From: JALHST01 sp963798435
GTDB taxonomy: Bacteria; Bacteroidota; Bacteroidia; Flavobacteriales; Flavobacteriaceae
Assembly (NCBI GenBank): GCA_963798435.1
Contig: CAWCTF010000002.1
Span: forward strand, 372,001 to 436,000
Length of the DNA stretch: 64,000 nt
Direction of reading: 5' to 3'
The notes under the pieces were generated by a model, which saw nothing but the letters and a program-made list of their open reading frames with translations, was not told where the DNA came from and ran no database searches. This document shows positions 1 through 9,401 of the stretch, piece by piece. How positions within the stretch are numbered: the first letter of the stretch is position 1; each line of letters begins with the position of its first letter. A program made the position numbers and the translations under genes.

Positions 1-76
1 GGGCCTTGTAAATGATAGAATATTCTAATAACATACGATTATTCCCTGAATGCGAATATAGTCCATATGACGCATT

Positions 77-1024
77 TTAATAATGAAAAAATTCATTTTC
101 CATTTTTAAGCTTATCTCTGATAGCCGGTCCAGGATGCTATCGATGAATTTTTGAATGTCGCCTTCAATTTCCTCGATGAGTTTATATTCATATTCGGCC
201 CGAACCTTGCCTACCAAAAAGGCGGTAGATTTTTTGTCATATGTACGGTTCAAATCCAATAACCGGATATGTTTATATACCTGGTTCAGGCTGTTCATAA
301 CCGATCTAGGGCAGTTTGGGTTCAGGATCAAAAATTCAAGCGTAGTTATACTGGTAGGGGTTTTTTTGTAAAAACGACGCATCATATCGTAAGATTCGGC
401 ACATTTTAATAAGGTTGTCCATTCAAAACTGTTCCCAAATTTATGGCCGTAACTTCCCTGCGCCTTGAGCGCGTCATTGTATTTGGCATTGATTATTCGC
501 GTGATCTGAGTGGCACGTTCAATATTGACGCCCATGAGGATAATACCATAAACTTCGTCATGCAATAAGGTACCTCGAATTTTACCGCGCAATATGGCGC
601 TCATTTCCGCTACGTTTACCGTAAAATCATGAAGTCCGTTTTTCACATAAACATCTATGGGATATTTAAGGACAAAGTGATAAAACTTATTAATGGCCTC
701 ATAGAGTTCAGTGGAAATTAAGTCTCGGGCACTGTTTGCATTCTCACGGGCATATTTTACATTATTGATAATCGAAAATGCAAAGCCGGGATCAAGTCCG
801 ATTTTATACAGTACTTTTTCCTCGTCTAGAATTTGTTTTTCGTCTTTAATTGGATCCCCAACCATGAAATGCATCGAACGCAAAACAAATTGTCGGTCCT
901 GTGACATTTCGTTCGGAGCGTCAAGGGAAGAAAAATAATTGACGTTTAAATACCTTGCTATATGTTCTGAACGTTCAATATAACGCCCCATCCAAAATAA
1001 ATTATTCGCTACACGTGCCAGCAT
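77..1024 (-). CDS. alpha-E domain protein (DUF403)
   Basis: The 315-residue protein starts with the typical alpha-E opening (MLARVANNLFWMGRYIERSE) and is entirely helical in character, with no signal peptide. Alpha-E proteins are genomic partners of circularly permuted ATP-grasp enzymes. The established proposal for these systems is that they form amide bonds in a peptide or small-molecule modification pathway, but the substrate is unknown. The ATP-grasp partner lies 7 bp upstream on the same strand, so the two are very likely one transcript and may form a complex. A transglutaminase-like gene often follows in such operons; it would lie outside the left edge of the window. The family call is firm and the biochemical role is inferred. 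Confidence 0.88.
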   Translation of the reverse strand: MLARVANNLFWMGRYIERSEHIARYLNVNYFSSLDAPNEMSQDRQFVLRSMHFMVGDPIKDEKQILDEEKVLYKIGLDPGFAFSIINNVKYARENANSARDLISTELYEAINKFYHFVLKYPIDVYVKNGLHDFTVNVAEMSAILRGKIRGTLLHDEVYGIILMGVNIERATQITRIINAKYNDALKAQGSYGHKFGNSFEWTTLLKCAESYDMMRRFYKKTPTSITTLEFLILNPNCPRSVMNSLNQVYKHIRLLDLNRTYDKKSTAFLVGKVRAEYEYKLIEEIEGDIQKFIDSILDRLSEISLKMENEFFHY

Positions 1025-1031
1025 GCTTAAA

Positions 1032-2495
1032 TTATTTTTTTAATACCCAAGTGTCCTTGAATCCCCCACCTTGTGAGGAGTTAACAATTAGGTTTCCTTT
1101 CCTTAATGCTACGCGTGTGAGTCCACCTTTTAGTACAAATTCCTTGTCTTTCCCTAAAACGGTGAACGTTCTTAAATCGACGTGGCGCTGCTCGAATGAT
1201 TCACTTTCGTCGATGTATGTAGGGTGGACCGATAGGGACATGATGGGCTGTGCTACATATTTTCTTGGATTTTCGAGGACCTGTTTTTTGACCACTTCGA
1301 TTTCGGCCTTCGTAAGTCTGTTTCCGATGGAAATACCATATCCCCCAGCTTCATCAACTGGTTTAATGACCAATTCACCAATATGTTCCAAAACATACTT
1401 TAGTTCGTCGGGTCGACTACAATGGTAGGTGTGAACATTGCTTAAAATAGGTGCCTCATTGAGATAGTACTTAATGATCTCAGGCATGTAGGTATATACT
1501 GCTTTATCATCGGCAACGCCCGTTCCAGGTGCATTCGCCAAGGTTACATTGCCTTTTTTATAGGCCGCGAAAAGGCCAGGAACACCAATAGACGAATCAG
1601 GTTTAAACTCCAATGGGTCAAGAAATAGGTCATCGATACGGCGATAGATCACATCTACTTTAAGTGCCCCACGGATGGTTTTCATATAGACAAAATCATT
1701 TTCGACAAATAAATCTCGTCCTTCTACCAATTCGACCCCCATGGTTTTTGCCAAATAAGAGTGTTCATAAAAGGCTGAATTGTACATTCCCGGCGTAATA
1801 ACGACTACATTGGGTACATCGACACCTTTTGGTTTAACGCTCTCTAAAAGCTCTAATAAGTTTTCGGCATAATTGGTAACAGAATAGGTCTGATAATGGT
1901 TAAATACCCCGAACAAGGCCCTTTTGAGAGCCGTACGGTTGCATATAACATAGCTAACCCCGGAAGGACAGCGAATATTATCTTCGAGGACATAGAAATT
2001 TCCGTCTGAATGTTTTATGATATCCGTTCCCGAGATGTGGTTGTAGATTCCACCAGGTGGGTCGACCCCCAGCATCTGGTGCATATAATTTATCGAAGAA
2101 CTTATCAAATCCATCGGAACGATACCCTGCTTGATAATTTTTTTGTCGTGATAAATATCCCAAAGGAACAAATTGAGCGCCTTGCTTCTTTGAATGGCCC
2201 CTCTTTCTATAATATCCCAATCTTCGGGGTCGATAATCCTAGGAAACAGATCAAAAGGAAAAATCTTTTCTTGCGTATCTTTTTCACTGTAGACTTGAAA
2301 TGTAATCCCCTGATTAAAAAAAGATGATTTGGCCTTTTCGTTTAGCTTCACATAATCTGATATAGAATGTTCCCCGTAAAGGTCGAATAACTTCTTATAT
2401 ACATTTTTGACGGTCCCATTACTTTCGTAAATTTCATCGTGAAGAACAGGGTTTCTTTCATACGAGGTGAAAATCTGATTTGATGATTGCGTCAT
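1032..2495 (-). CDS. circularly permuted type 2 ATP-grasp protein
   Basis: A 487-residue soluble protein of the circularly permuted ATP-grasp type 2 family (formerly DUF404/DUF407). Visible family features include VSYVICNRTALKRALFG in the N-terminal half, the stretch NAPGTGVADDKAVYTYMPEI near the middle, and VIKPVDEAGGYGISIG, the likely nucleotide-binding strand and loop. ATP-grasp enzymes join a carboxylate to an amine using ATP; the natural substrate of this clade is not known. It is the first gene of a two-gene minus-strand unit with the alpha-E protein 7 bp downstream. It is divergent from the metalloprotease gene, so the 2496-2688 gap must hold both promoters. Confidence 0.88.
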   Translation of the reverse strand: MTQSSNQIFTSYERNPVLHDEIYESNGTVKNVYKKLFDLYGEHSISDYVKLNEKAKSSFFNQGITFQVYSEKDTQEKIFPFDLFPRIIDPEDWDIIERGAIQRSKALNLFLWDIYHDKKIIKQGIVPMDLISSSINYMHQMLGVDPPGGIYNHISGTDIIKHSDGNFYVLEDNIRCPSGVSYVICNRTALKRALFGVFNHYQTYSVTNYAENLLELLESVKPKGVDVPNVVVITPGMYNSAFYEHSYLAKTMGVELVEGRDLFVENDFVYMKTIRGALKVDVIYRRIDDLFLDPLEFKPDSSIGVPGLFAAYKKGNVTLANAPGTGVADDKAVYTYMPEIIKYYLNEAPILSNVHTYHCSRPDELKYVLEHIGELVIKPVDEAGGYGISIGNRLTKAEIEVVKKQVLENPRKYVAQPIMSLSVHPTYIDESESFEQRHVDLRTFTVLGKDKEFVLKGGLTRVALRKGNLIVNSSQGGGFKDTWVLKK

Positions 2496-2688
2496 TTGGT
2501 TTCTTTTGTCAAAAGATACTGGTTTTCATAATACTTTGAAATGGGAATTTCCTAAAAGTTAGGCGCCTTATTGTGTTTCCTATAAAAATTAAAATAGTTT
2601 ATTGTCGAATTTATGATGAAAATTTGCAATTTAGTTCGCAATTTTGGGTTCATCGCTATTTCTTAAATTTAACACCAAATCGGTTCAA

Positions 2689-5088
2689 ATGAAAAAAACA
2701 ATACTCTTCTTGACCATTCTATCACTATCGCAACTTGTCAATGCACAATTCTCTGAGAAAAGTAAGGATTTTAAGAAATTCAACGGGCTCTTCAATTTTT
2801 TGTACGATGAAAAAAATGATAAGGTCTATTTAGAGGTTACTGATTTAAATAAGGAGTTTTTATATGTGTATTCCCTAAGCAGCGGTATTGGAAGCAATGA
2901 TTTGGGATTAGATAGGGGACAGCTTGGTAATGAACAAGTTGTATTTTTTAAAAAAGCAGGCGGAAAATTATTATTAGTGCAGCCGAATCTTAAATTTAGG
3001 GCCCTTACCGACAACATTTTAGAGAAAAAATCGGTAGAACAGGCCTTTGCCAAATCAATACTTGGCGGATTTAAGATCGAAGATGATAAAGATGGCAAGT
3101 ATACTATAGATATTACTGATTTTCTCATGCAGGATGCGCATGGGGTCGCCAAAAGATTAAAAGATGCGGATCAAGGAACCTATACGCTCGATAAAGACAA
3201 GAGTGCCCTTGATCTTGAACGTACAAAGGCTTTTCCGAAGAATATCGAGTTTGATGCGACATTAACTTTCAAAGGAGAGCCCAAAGGTGGTTATGTGAGT
3301 TCGGTTACGCCGAATCCCAGTCTGATTACAGTCTCTGAGCATCATTCTTTCATCGAATTGCCCGACAACGGCTATAAAAAACGAGTATATGATCCCCGTT
3401 CCGGCTCCTATCCCTTTAGTTATTACGATTATTCTACACCGGTGCAAGAACCTTTGATCAAACGATTCATAACGCGGCATCGCTTACAAAAGATAGATCC
3501 TAATGCCGCCGTGAGTGAGCCGATAGCGCCAATCGTTTATTATCTTGATAATGGCACGCCCGAACCCATACGTTCGGCACTGCTTGAAGGTGGAAAGTGG
3601 TGGAACCAGGCATTTGAAGCTATTGGATATAAAGATGCATTTCAGATAAAAATGTTACCCGATGATGCAGATCCCTTAGATGTTCGGTATAATGTAATAC
3701 AATGGGTACACCGGTCGACCAGGGGGTGGAGTTATGGCAGTAGTATTACCGATCCTAGAACAGGGGAGATTATTAAAGGCCATGTAAGCTTAGGCAGTCT
3801 AAGGATTCGACAGGATTACTTGATTGCACAAGCACTCATGGAAAAGCCTTTCGCCGCGCGTGATGATAATTATCAGCCTATGTTAGATTTGGCCTTGGCA
3901 CGTATACGACAATTGTCTGCCCATGAAATCGGACATACCTTGGGTTTTGCACATAACTTTGCCGCTAGTACCAATGGCAGGGCCTCAGTAATGGATTACC
4001 CACATCCCCAAATTCGCATAACCAACGGAAAAATTGATTTTTCTGCCGCCTATGATACGGGAATCGGAAGATGGGATAAAGTGGTAGTGGCGTATTCCTA
4101 TGAGGATTTCCCTGAAGGGACTAACGAGCGGAGTGCATTGAATGCTATTTTGAACAAAGCCCAGGAGGAAGGGCTAAGATACATTTCCGACCAAGATGCA
4201 CGGCCGGCAGGAAGCGCGCATGAATTTGCACATTTATGGGACAATGGCGATGATATACGTTCAGAACTTGAGGATGTACTTAAGGTTCGGGCGTTGGCCA
4301 TTCAAAATTTTTCCATTGATAATATACGTTCTAATGAACCAAATTCAGTGCTTGAGGATGTGTTTGCACCGTTATACTTCTATCACAGATATCAGACCGA
4401 GGCGGTAACCAAGATCATCGGCGGACTAAATTACCATTATGCCGTAAAGGGTGATGGGCAAGTGGCCGTTGAAGTAGTCGACAAAAAAATACAGGCAAAT
4501 GCCTTGAAGACCTTGATGCGTACGTTGGATGCAGCCGAAATTGCCATTCCCAATAATAAATTGACGTTATTTCCCCCGAGGGCCTTGGGGTATGATAGTA
4601 CGCGCGAATCATTTAATGGGAAGACAGGCGTTTCCTTTGATGCCATATCTGCACCTGAGACGGCGGCCGAAATGACATTGGGTTTTTTGATGAACCCGGA
4701 AAGGGCTTCACGTTTGATTCAACAGAAAGCACTTGATCCTAAGAATCTGGGCTTGGAAGAGCTGCTCGATGCCGTAATCGACAATACGATTAAAAAACAG
4801 CATAAGGACCCTTATTTTACCGAGGTTCAAAACAGCATCAATTTCAGGGTATTATTCCACCTCATGGATCTTGCCGCACGCGATGATGTACAGCCCCAAG
4901 TCAATGCAATCGCCAACAAAAAACTAAAGAGCTTGACGATTGATTTGGGAGCTTCATTGTCGGAAGCCAATCAAATGGAAATGTTGCGACGTATCGATAA
5001 TTTTTATAAACATCCTGAACTGTTCAAGGTCATTCCAGCCCCTAAGATACCTGATGGATCTCCGATTGGTATGGACTGCCTTGACTAA
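2689..5088 (+). CDS. secreted zinc-dependent metalloprotease (DUF5117/DUF4953)
   Basis: The protein is 799 residues when started at the ATG at 2689, which gives a clean signal peptide (MKKTILFLTILSLSQLVNAQ). A TTG 45 bp upstream is in frame but would bury the signal. The active site is HEIGHTLGFAHN at about residue 412, the extended zinc motif HExxHxxGxxH of metzincin-like proteases. The arrangement of a DUF5117 domain before the zinc site and a DUF4953-type region around and after it matches a Bacteroidota family of large zinc proteases. It is probably exported and degrades peptides or proteins outside the cytoplasm. It stands alone between a divergent gene and threonine aldolase. Confidence 0.9.
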   Translation: MKKTILFLTILSLSQLVNAQFSEKSKDFKKFNGLFNFLYDEKNDKVYLEVTDLNKEFLYVYSLSSGIGSNDLGLDRGQLGNEQVVFFKKAGGKLLLVQPNLKFRALTDNILEKKSVEQAFAKSILGGFKIEDDKDGKYTIDITDFLMQDAHGVAKRLKDADQGTYTLDKDKSALDLERTKAFPKNIEFDATLTFKGEPKGGYVSSVTPNPSLITVSEHHSFIELPDNGYKKRVYDPRSGSYPFSYYDYSTPVQEPLIKRFITRHRLQKIDPNAAVSEPIAPIVYYLDNGTPEPIRSALLEGGKWWNQAFEAIGYKDAFQIKMLPDDADPLDVRYNVIQWVHRSTRGWSYGSSITDPRTGEIIKGHVSLGSLRIRQDYLIAQALMEKPFAARDDNYQPMLDLALARIRQLSAHEIGHTLGFAHNFAASTNGRASVMDYPHPQIRITNGKIDFSAAYDTGIGRWDKVVVAYSYEDFPEGTNERSALNAILNKAQEEGLRYISDQDARPAGSAHEFAHLWDNGDDIRSELEDVLKVRALAIQNFSIDNIRSNEPNSVLEDVFAPLYFYHRYQTEAVTKIIGGLNYHYAVKGDGQVAVEVVDKKIQANALKTLMRTLDAAEIAIPNNKLTLFPPRALGYDSTRESFNGKTGVSFDAISAPETAAEMTLGFLMNPERASRLIQQKALDPKNLGLEELLDAVIDNTIKKQHKDPYFTEVQNSINFRVLFHLMDLAARDDVQPQVNAIANKKLKSLTIDLGASLSEANQMEMLRRIDNFYKHPELFKVIPAPKIPDGSPIGMDCLD

Positions 5089-5091
5089 TGG

Positions 5092-5126
5092 TTCAAAAGG
5101 ATTTTCTAAAAATGGAATCTTTTGAA
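5092..5126 (+). terminator. weak hairpin after the metalloprotease gene
   Basis: An inverted repeat (TTCAAAAGGATT at 5092-5103 and AATCTTTTGAA at 5116-5126, one bulged base) begins 3 bp after the metalloprotease stop. It has no long T tail, so termination is possible but weakly supported. Confidence 0.35.
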
Positions 5127-5279
5127 ACATGAAAATTTGGAAACGGCATTAACAAACCATTAATCGGGACAGGCGGAACACTTCAAGCTGGCCAAAAGTC
5201 GATTTTATTTAAAGCGACCTCCAGAAAATTTGAATGCCTTACGATCTTAGCAATCCGAACATTTATAAAATCCATTAAA

Positions 5280-6302
5280 TTGAATATAAACCTAATAAGC
5301 GATACAGTAACAAGGCCAACCCCTGGCATGCTGAAAGTAATGATGAATGCAGAAGTAGGTGACGACGTATTTAAGGCCGACCCTACCGTGAATGTCTTGG
5401 AAAAGAAAGTAGCCGAACTATTTGGCAAGGAAGCTTCCCTGTTTTTTCCCTCAGGGACTATGGCCAATCAAACGGCCATTAAATTGCACACCAATCCAGG
5501 GGATCAATTGATCTGCGATAAATATGCACATGTATATAACTACGAAGGAGGAGGGGTTAGCTTTAATAGTGGTGTTTCATGCAAATTGGTCGATGGAAAC
5601 CGGGGCATGATGACCGCTGACCAGGTAGAATCGGCAATAAACCCGCCCGATTTTTATCATAGTCCGTTGACCTCGCTGGTCTGTATAGAAAATACGACGA
5701 ATAAGGGCGGAGGCGCCTGTTGGGATTTTGGAGCACTCGAACAAATCGGTTCTGTATGTAAAAAACATAATTTGGCCTATCATCTTGATGGTGCCCGACT
5801 TTGGAACGCCTTGATTGCGAAAAATGAATCGCCCACCCAATATGGGGCCCTTTTCGATACCATAAGTGTGTGTTTGAGTAAAGGATTGGGCTGCCCGGTA
5901 GGATCTGTTCTTGTGGGCAGTAAGGTGATGATCGATAAAGCATTACGCATTCGAAAGATATTGGGGGGCGGAATGCGGCAGGTCGGATATCTGGCTGCTG
6001 CAGGATGCTATGCATTGGACAATCACGTGCAGCGACTTGTCGAGGACCATCAAAAAGCAAAGGAAATAGGTCTTGTTTTAGAAGGTCTTCCGTACATCCG
6101 CAAAGTGGAACCGATTGAAACGAACATCATTATCTTTGAAATTGACGAAAATATTCTGAGTGGTGATCAATTCGTGCAAAAACTCCTTAAAAATGATATT
6201 CACATAATTGGAATGGGGCAAGGAAAATTACGCATTGTCACCCATATGGATTATACGGATGCGATGCACGCATCATTTCTGAACATCCTCAAGCGCCTTT
6301 AA
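5280..6302 (+). CDS. low-specificity threonine aldolase (beta-eliminating lyase family)
   Basis: A 340-residue PLP enzyme of fold type I that cleaves threonine or allo-threonine to glycine and acetaldehyde. Family landmarks are ISDTVTRPTPGM at the N terminus, the residues around LFFPSGTMANQ, the DGARLWNA segment and the cofactor lysine in SVCLSKGLGCPVGS near residue 201. No ATG exists in this frame before the conserved start of the domain, so the TTG at 5280 is the likely initiator. It is a single gene. Its last 30 bp overlap the end of the convergent YegP-like gene. Confidence 0.9.
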   Translation: MNINLISDTVTRPTPGMLKVMMNAEVGDDVFKADPTVNVLEKKVAELFGKEASLFFPSGTMANQTAIKLHTNPGDQLICDKYAHVYNYEGGGVSFNSGVSCKLVDGNRGMMTADQVESAINPPDFYHSPLTSLVCIENTTNKGGGACWDFGALEQIGSVCKKHNLAYHLDGARLWNALIAKNESPTQYGALFDTISVCLSKGLGCPVGSVLVGSKVMIDKALRIRKILGGGMRQVGYLAAAGCYALDNHVQRLVEDHQKAKEIGLVLEGLPYIRKVEPIETNIIIFEIDENILSGDQFVQKLLKNDIHIIGMGQGKLRIVTHMDYTDAMHASFLNILKRL

Positions 6303-6620
6303 TTCACCAAGGTCCGAAAGACGGCCAATTTCTTTTTTAAGATTTTTGATACCATTCTCCATGCCTGCCTCCGAATAATATAATTCACTGTGGCCGATTA
6401 GGTTTCCTTGGACATCCTTTACTGAAAATAAAAAGCGCCCTTCGTGATTGGTTTTTCTCTCGAATATGTTTTGCGACTTTTTCAAGTTGGATAAATTTTT
6501 AACTGTGGATACTAACTCACGCCTGTTACTAAAGGGAATACTGGTCAATAAGGTACTACCACCTTCAGTCATTAGGCTGAAACGCAACGTATCCTTATTT
6601 TCCTTTTTCACATGTAACAT
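6273..6620 (-). CDS. YegP-like (DUF1508) small protein
   Basis: A 115-residue cytoplasmic protein with two copies of the short DUF1508/YegP motif. The second is clearest (FLFSVKDVQGNLIGHSELYYSEAGMENGIK split over two lines of the fold); the first is more diverged. YegP-like proteins are small alpha/beta proteins of unknown function that are widespread in Bacteroidota. The gene converges on threonine aldolase with a 30-bp tail-to-tail overlap, which supports both reading frames rather than one being a shadow because each matches its own family. Function cannot be assigned. Confidence 0.75.
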   Translation of the reverse strand: MLHVKKENKDTLRFSLMTEGGSTLLTSIPFSNRRELVSTVKNLSNLKKSQNIFERKTNHEGRFLFSVKDVQGNLIGHSELYYSEAGMENGIKNLKKEIGRLSDLGELKALEDVQK

Positions 6621-6798
6621 ACCCGACTGAAATCAGTGTAGAAAGTACAAAAACTTGAATGCGCTTACAAATAGATGCAAGGCGTATTTCGATTCCTGCC
6701 AAAATCATTCCTGCCTTTTTCAAATTTAATGTCCAATTGTTTTCATTTGAAGCACCCAGTTTATCAGGGTTTTACAGGAAAATCACAAAAGCCATTGC

Positions 6799-7125
6799 TT
6801 ATTTGAATAAAGAATCCATTCCCGGAATATTGGGCATTCCTTCCTTGGCGACCGCTGCAAGTTCGGTTTCATTGACGCGCGTTGCTTTTTCAATCGCTTT
6901 GTTGATGGTCAGGACCAAATAGTCTTGCAACTGATCTTTATCAGCAAGCAAAGCTTCGTCGATCTTGATATCCTTTAAGACCCTGTTGCCAGAAATCGTT
7001 ATTTTGATCAAGCCATTGGAAGAAATTTCTTCTACATGTACCGTATCTAATCTTTTTTTGGTCTCCTCGATTTTCCTTTGGGTCTCTTTAAGTTTGCCCA
7101 TCATGCCCATCATATCTCCTAACAT
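6799..7125 (-). CDS. YbaB/EbfC family nucleoid-associated protein
   Basis: A 108-residue protein with the YbaB pattern: a charged N-terminal helix (MGKLKETQRKIEETKKRLD), a central strand region with ISSNGLIKITISGNRVLKDI, and a C-terminal helix ending NIPGMDSLFK. Family members are dimeric tweezer-shaped DNA-binding proteins that coat the nucleoid and affect transcription. In many bacteria the gene is next to dnaX and recR; here it is divergent from a prolyl oligopeptidase instead, as is common in flavobacteria. The 178 bp downstream (6621-6798) show no gene. Confidence 0.9.
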   Translation of the reverse strand: MLGDMMGMMGKLKETQRKIEETKKRLDTVHVEEISSNGLIKITISGNRVLKDIKIDEALLADKDQLQDYLVLTINKAIEKATRVNETELAAVAKEGMPNIPGMDSLFK

Positions 7126-7184
7126 ATACTATACTTTGAAGTTTGTATCATCAAAATTACTAAATTGTTGCGAAACTTAAATTT

Positions 7185-9320
7185 ATGATGCCACTCCAAA
7201 AAAATAAAGCCATTCTTACTTTAAGTATTATTTTTGCCGTTTCTTGCCAAAACCAAAAAAAGGATATGACCGAAATCGTTCCTCCTGTTGCTAAAAAAGT
7301 CTCTAAAGAACTAGTACAGCATAATGATACAAGAATTGATAATTATTACTGGCTGAATGACAGGGAAAATCCTGAGGTAATTGCCTATCTCGAAAAGGAA
7401 GATGCCTACTACAATTCCATGACAGCACATACGAAGGATTTTCAGGCAAAATTATTCGAGGAGATGAAAGGCCGCATTAAAGAGGATGACGCTTCGGTGC
7501 CGTATAAGGAGAATGGGTATTGGTATGTCACTCGATACGAAAAAGGCAAAGAATACCCCATTTATGGCCGACATAAGGATACTATCGATGCCCCCGAGGA
7601 AATTCTCTTCAATTGCAATGAAATGGCGGAGGGGCACGAATATTTTAATTTAGGGGGTATTGCGATTAGTCCAGACAATAAATTGGCCGCCTTTGGGGTC
7701 GATACCGTTTCGAGGCGACAATATGTACTTCAGGTAAAAAACCTGGAGACCGGGGAAATCCTGAACGACAGAATTGAGAATACAACGGGCGGTGCAGTTT
7801 GGGCCAATGACAATAAAACCATGTTTTATAGCAAAAAAGACCCAGTAACGCTGAGATCCGATAAAATTTATAAACACACCCTAGGAGATGACGTGTCGAA
7901 CGATGATCTTGTATTTTACGAGGCCGATGAAACTTTTGGCACCTATGTATACAAATCAAAATCTGACAAATACATTATCATTGGATCTTACAGCACTTTG
8001 ACTTCCGAATTTCAAATTTTAAAAGCGGATGAGCCCAATAGCAAGTTTACGGTTTTTACGCCCAGGGAAAGAGGTCTCGAATATTCCATTTCCCATTATG
8101 GGGATTCGTTTTATATCTTGACCAATAAGGACAACGCAACGAATTTTAAGTTGATGAAAGTAAATGAAGGCAATACGTCTTCGGATCGTTGGGAAGAATT
8201 TATACCGCACAGGGAGGATGTATTACTTGAAGATATTGATATTTTTAAGGAGTATTATGTGCTTTCGGAAAGGGAAAACGGACTCAATAAAATCAAAATT
8301 ACGCGTTGGGACAATGCAACGAGTTATTATCTGCCCTTTGAAAGTGAAACCTATACGGCCCACGTTAGTTCGAATCCTGATTTTGATACCGATATCTTGC
8401 GATACTCCTATAACTCTTTCGTGAATCCCAGCTCTGTTATCGACTTCAATATGCGCACCAAGGAAAAGACCCTTATGAAGGAGCAGGAGGTGTTGGGCGG
8501 GAAATTCCAAAAAGAGGAGTATGTTGAAAAGCGCATTTGGGCAATTGCTAGGGACGGTGTGAAAATTCCAATTTCACTCGTATTTCGAAAAGATACCAAA
8601 TTAGATGCCAACACCCCACTTTTGCAATATGCATATGGTTCATATGGAGCTACGATAGACCCCTATTTTTCCTCCATCCGTTTGAGCCTTTTGGATAGGG
8701 GGTTTGTATATGCTTTGGCCCACATCAGAGGGGGTCAATATTTGGGTCGGCGTTGGTACGAGGATGGTAAATTGTTAAAAAAGAAAAACACATTTACCGA
8801 TTTTATCGATTGTTCTAAATTTTTGATAGAAAACCAATATACAAGCCCAAAACATCTTTATGCTATGGGGGGGTCAGCGGGTGGTTTGTTAATGGGTGCC
8901 ATAGTCAATATGGATCCGGAACTCTATCATGGGGTGATAGCCGCAGTACCATTTGTCGACGTGGTTACCACCATGCTCGACGAGGATATTCCACTTACTA
9001 CTGGTGAATACGATGAATGGGGAAATCCGAACGAAAAAGAATACTATGATTACATGAAATCATACTCGCCATATGATAATGTTGTGGCCAAAAACTATCC
9101 CAACATGTTGGTCACTACCGGCCTTCATGATTCTCAAGTTCAATATTTTGAACCGGCGAAATGGGTGGCCAAACTGCGTGATATGAAGACCGACGAGAAT
9201 ATTTTATTGTTCGACATCAATATGGAAGCAGGTCATGGCGGGGCTTCCGGGCGTTTTGAATCCTTGAAGGAAGTAGCAAAAGAGTATGCTTTTTTGATTG
9301 ATTTGGAAGGAAAGATTTAG
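7185..9320 (+). CDS. S9A prolyl oligopeptidase / oligopeptidase B family lipoprotein
   Basis: A 711-residue serine peptidase. The N terminus is a lipoprotein signal with the lipobox AVSC at about residues 20-23, so the mature enzyme is anchored in the periplasm. An N-terminal seven-bladed propeller region is followed by an alpha/beta-hydrolase domain. The nucleophile lies in GGSAGG near residue 564, the acid in TGLHDSQV near 647 and the histidine in EAGHGGASGRF near 682, the order expected for S9. The motif GEYDEWGNP is typical of oligopeptidase B-like enzymes that cut after basic residues. It probably degrades short peptides in the periplasm. Confidence 0.92.
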   Translation: MMPLQKNKAILTLSIIFAVSCQNQKKDMTEIVPPVAKKVSKELVQHNDTRIDNYYWLNDRENPEVIAYLEKEDAYYNSMTAHTKDFQAKLFEEMKGRIKEDDASVPYKENGYWYVTRYEKGKEYPIYGRHKDTIDAPEEILFNCNEMAEGHEYFNLGGIAISPDNKLAAFGVDTVSRRQYVLQVKNLETGEILNDRIENTTGGAVWANDNKTMFYSKKDPVTLRSDKIYKHTLGDDVSNDDLVFYEADETFGTYVYKSKSDKYIIIGSYSTLTSEFQILKADEPNSKFTVFTPRERGLEYSISHYGDSFYILTNKDNATNFKLMKVNEGNTSSDRWEEFIPHREDVLLEDIDIFKEYYVLSERENGLNKIKITRWDNATSYYLPFESETYTAHVSSNPDFDTDILRYSYNSFVNPSSVIDFNMRTKEKTLMKEQEVLGGKFQKEEYVEKRIWAIARDGVKIPISLVFRKDTKLDANTPLLQYAYGSYGATIDPYFSSIRLSLLDRGFVYALAHIRGGQYLGRRWYEDGKLLKKKNTFTDFIDCSKFLIENQYTSPKHLYAMGGSAGGLLMGAIVNMDPELYHGVIAAVPFVDVVTTMLDEDIPLTTGEYDEWGNPNEKEYYDYMKSYSPYDNVVAKNYPNMLVTTGLHDSQVQYFEPAKWVAKLRDMKTDENILLFDINMEAGHGGASGRFESLKEVAKEYAFLIDLEGKI

Positions 9321-9337
9321 TAATTCGAAAAAAATCG

Positions 9338-9345
9338 TAATTTTG
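9338..9345 (+). promoter_or_regulatory. candidate -7 element upstream of the cysteine-synthase-like gene
   Basis: TAATTTTG matches the Bacteroidota -7 consensus TAnnTTTG about 57 bp before the ATG at 9402. No well-placed TTTG -33 element is visible, so this is a weak call. Confidence 0.35.
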
Positions 9346-9401
9346 TCCAAGAATATTGCCATTTTTGCGTTAGTGCAATGTTCTTAACTTATACAGCCTT
9401 T

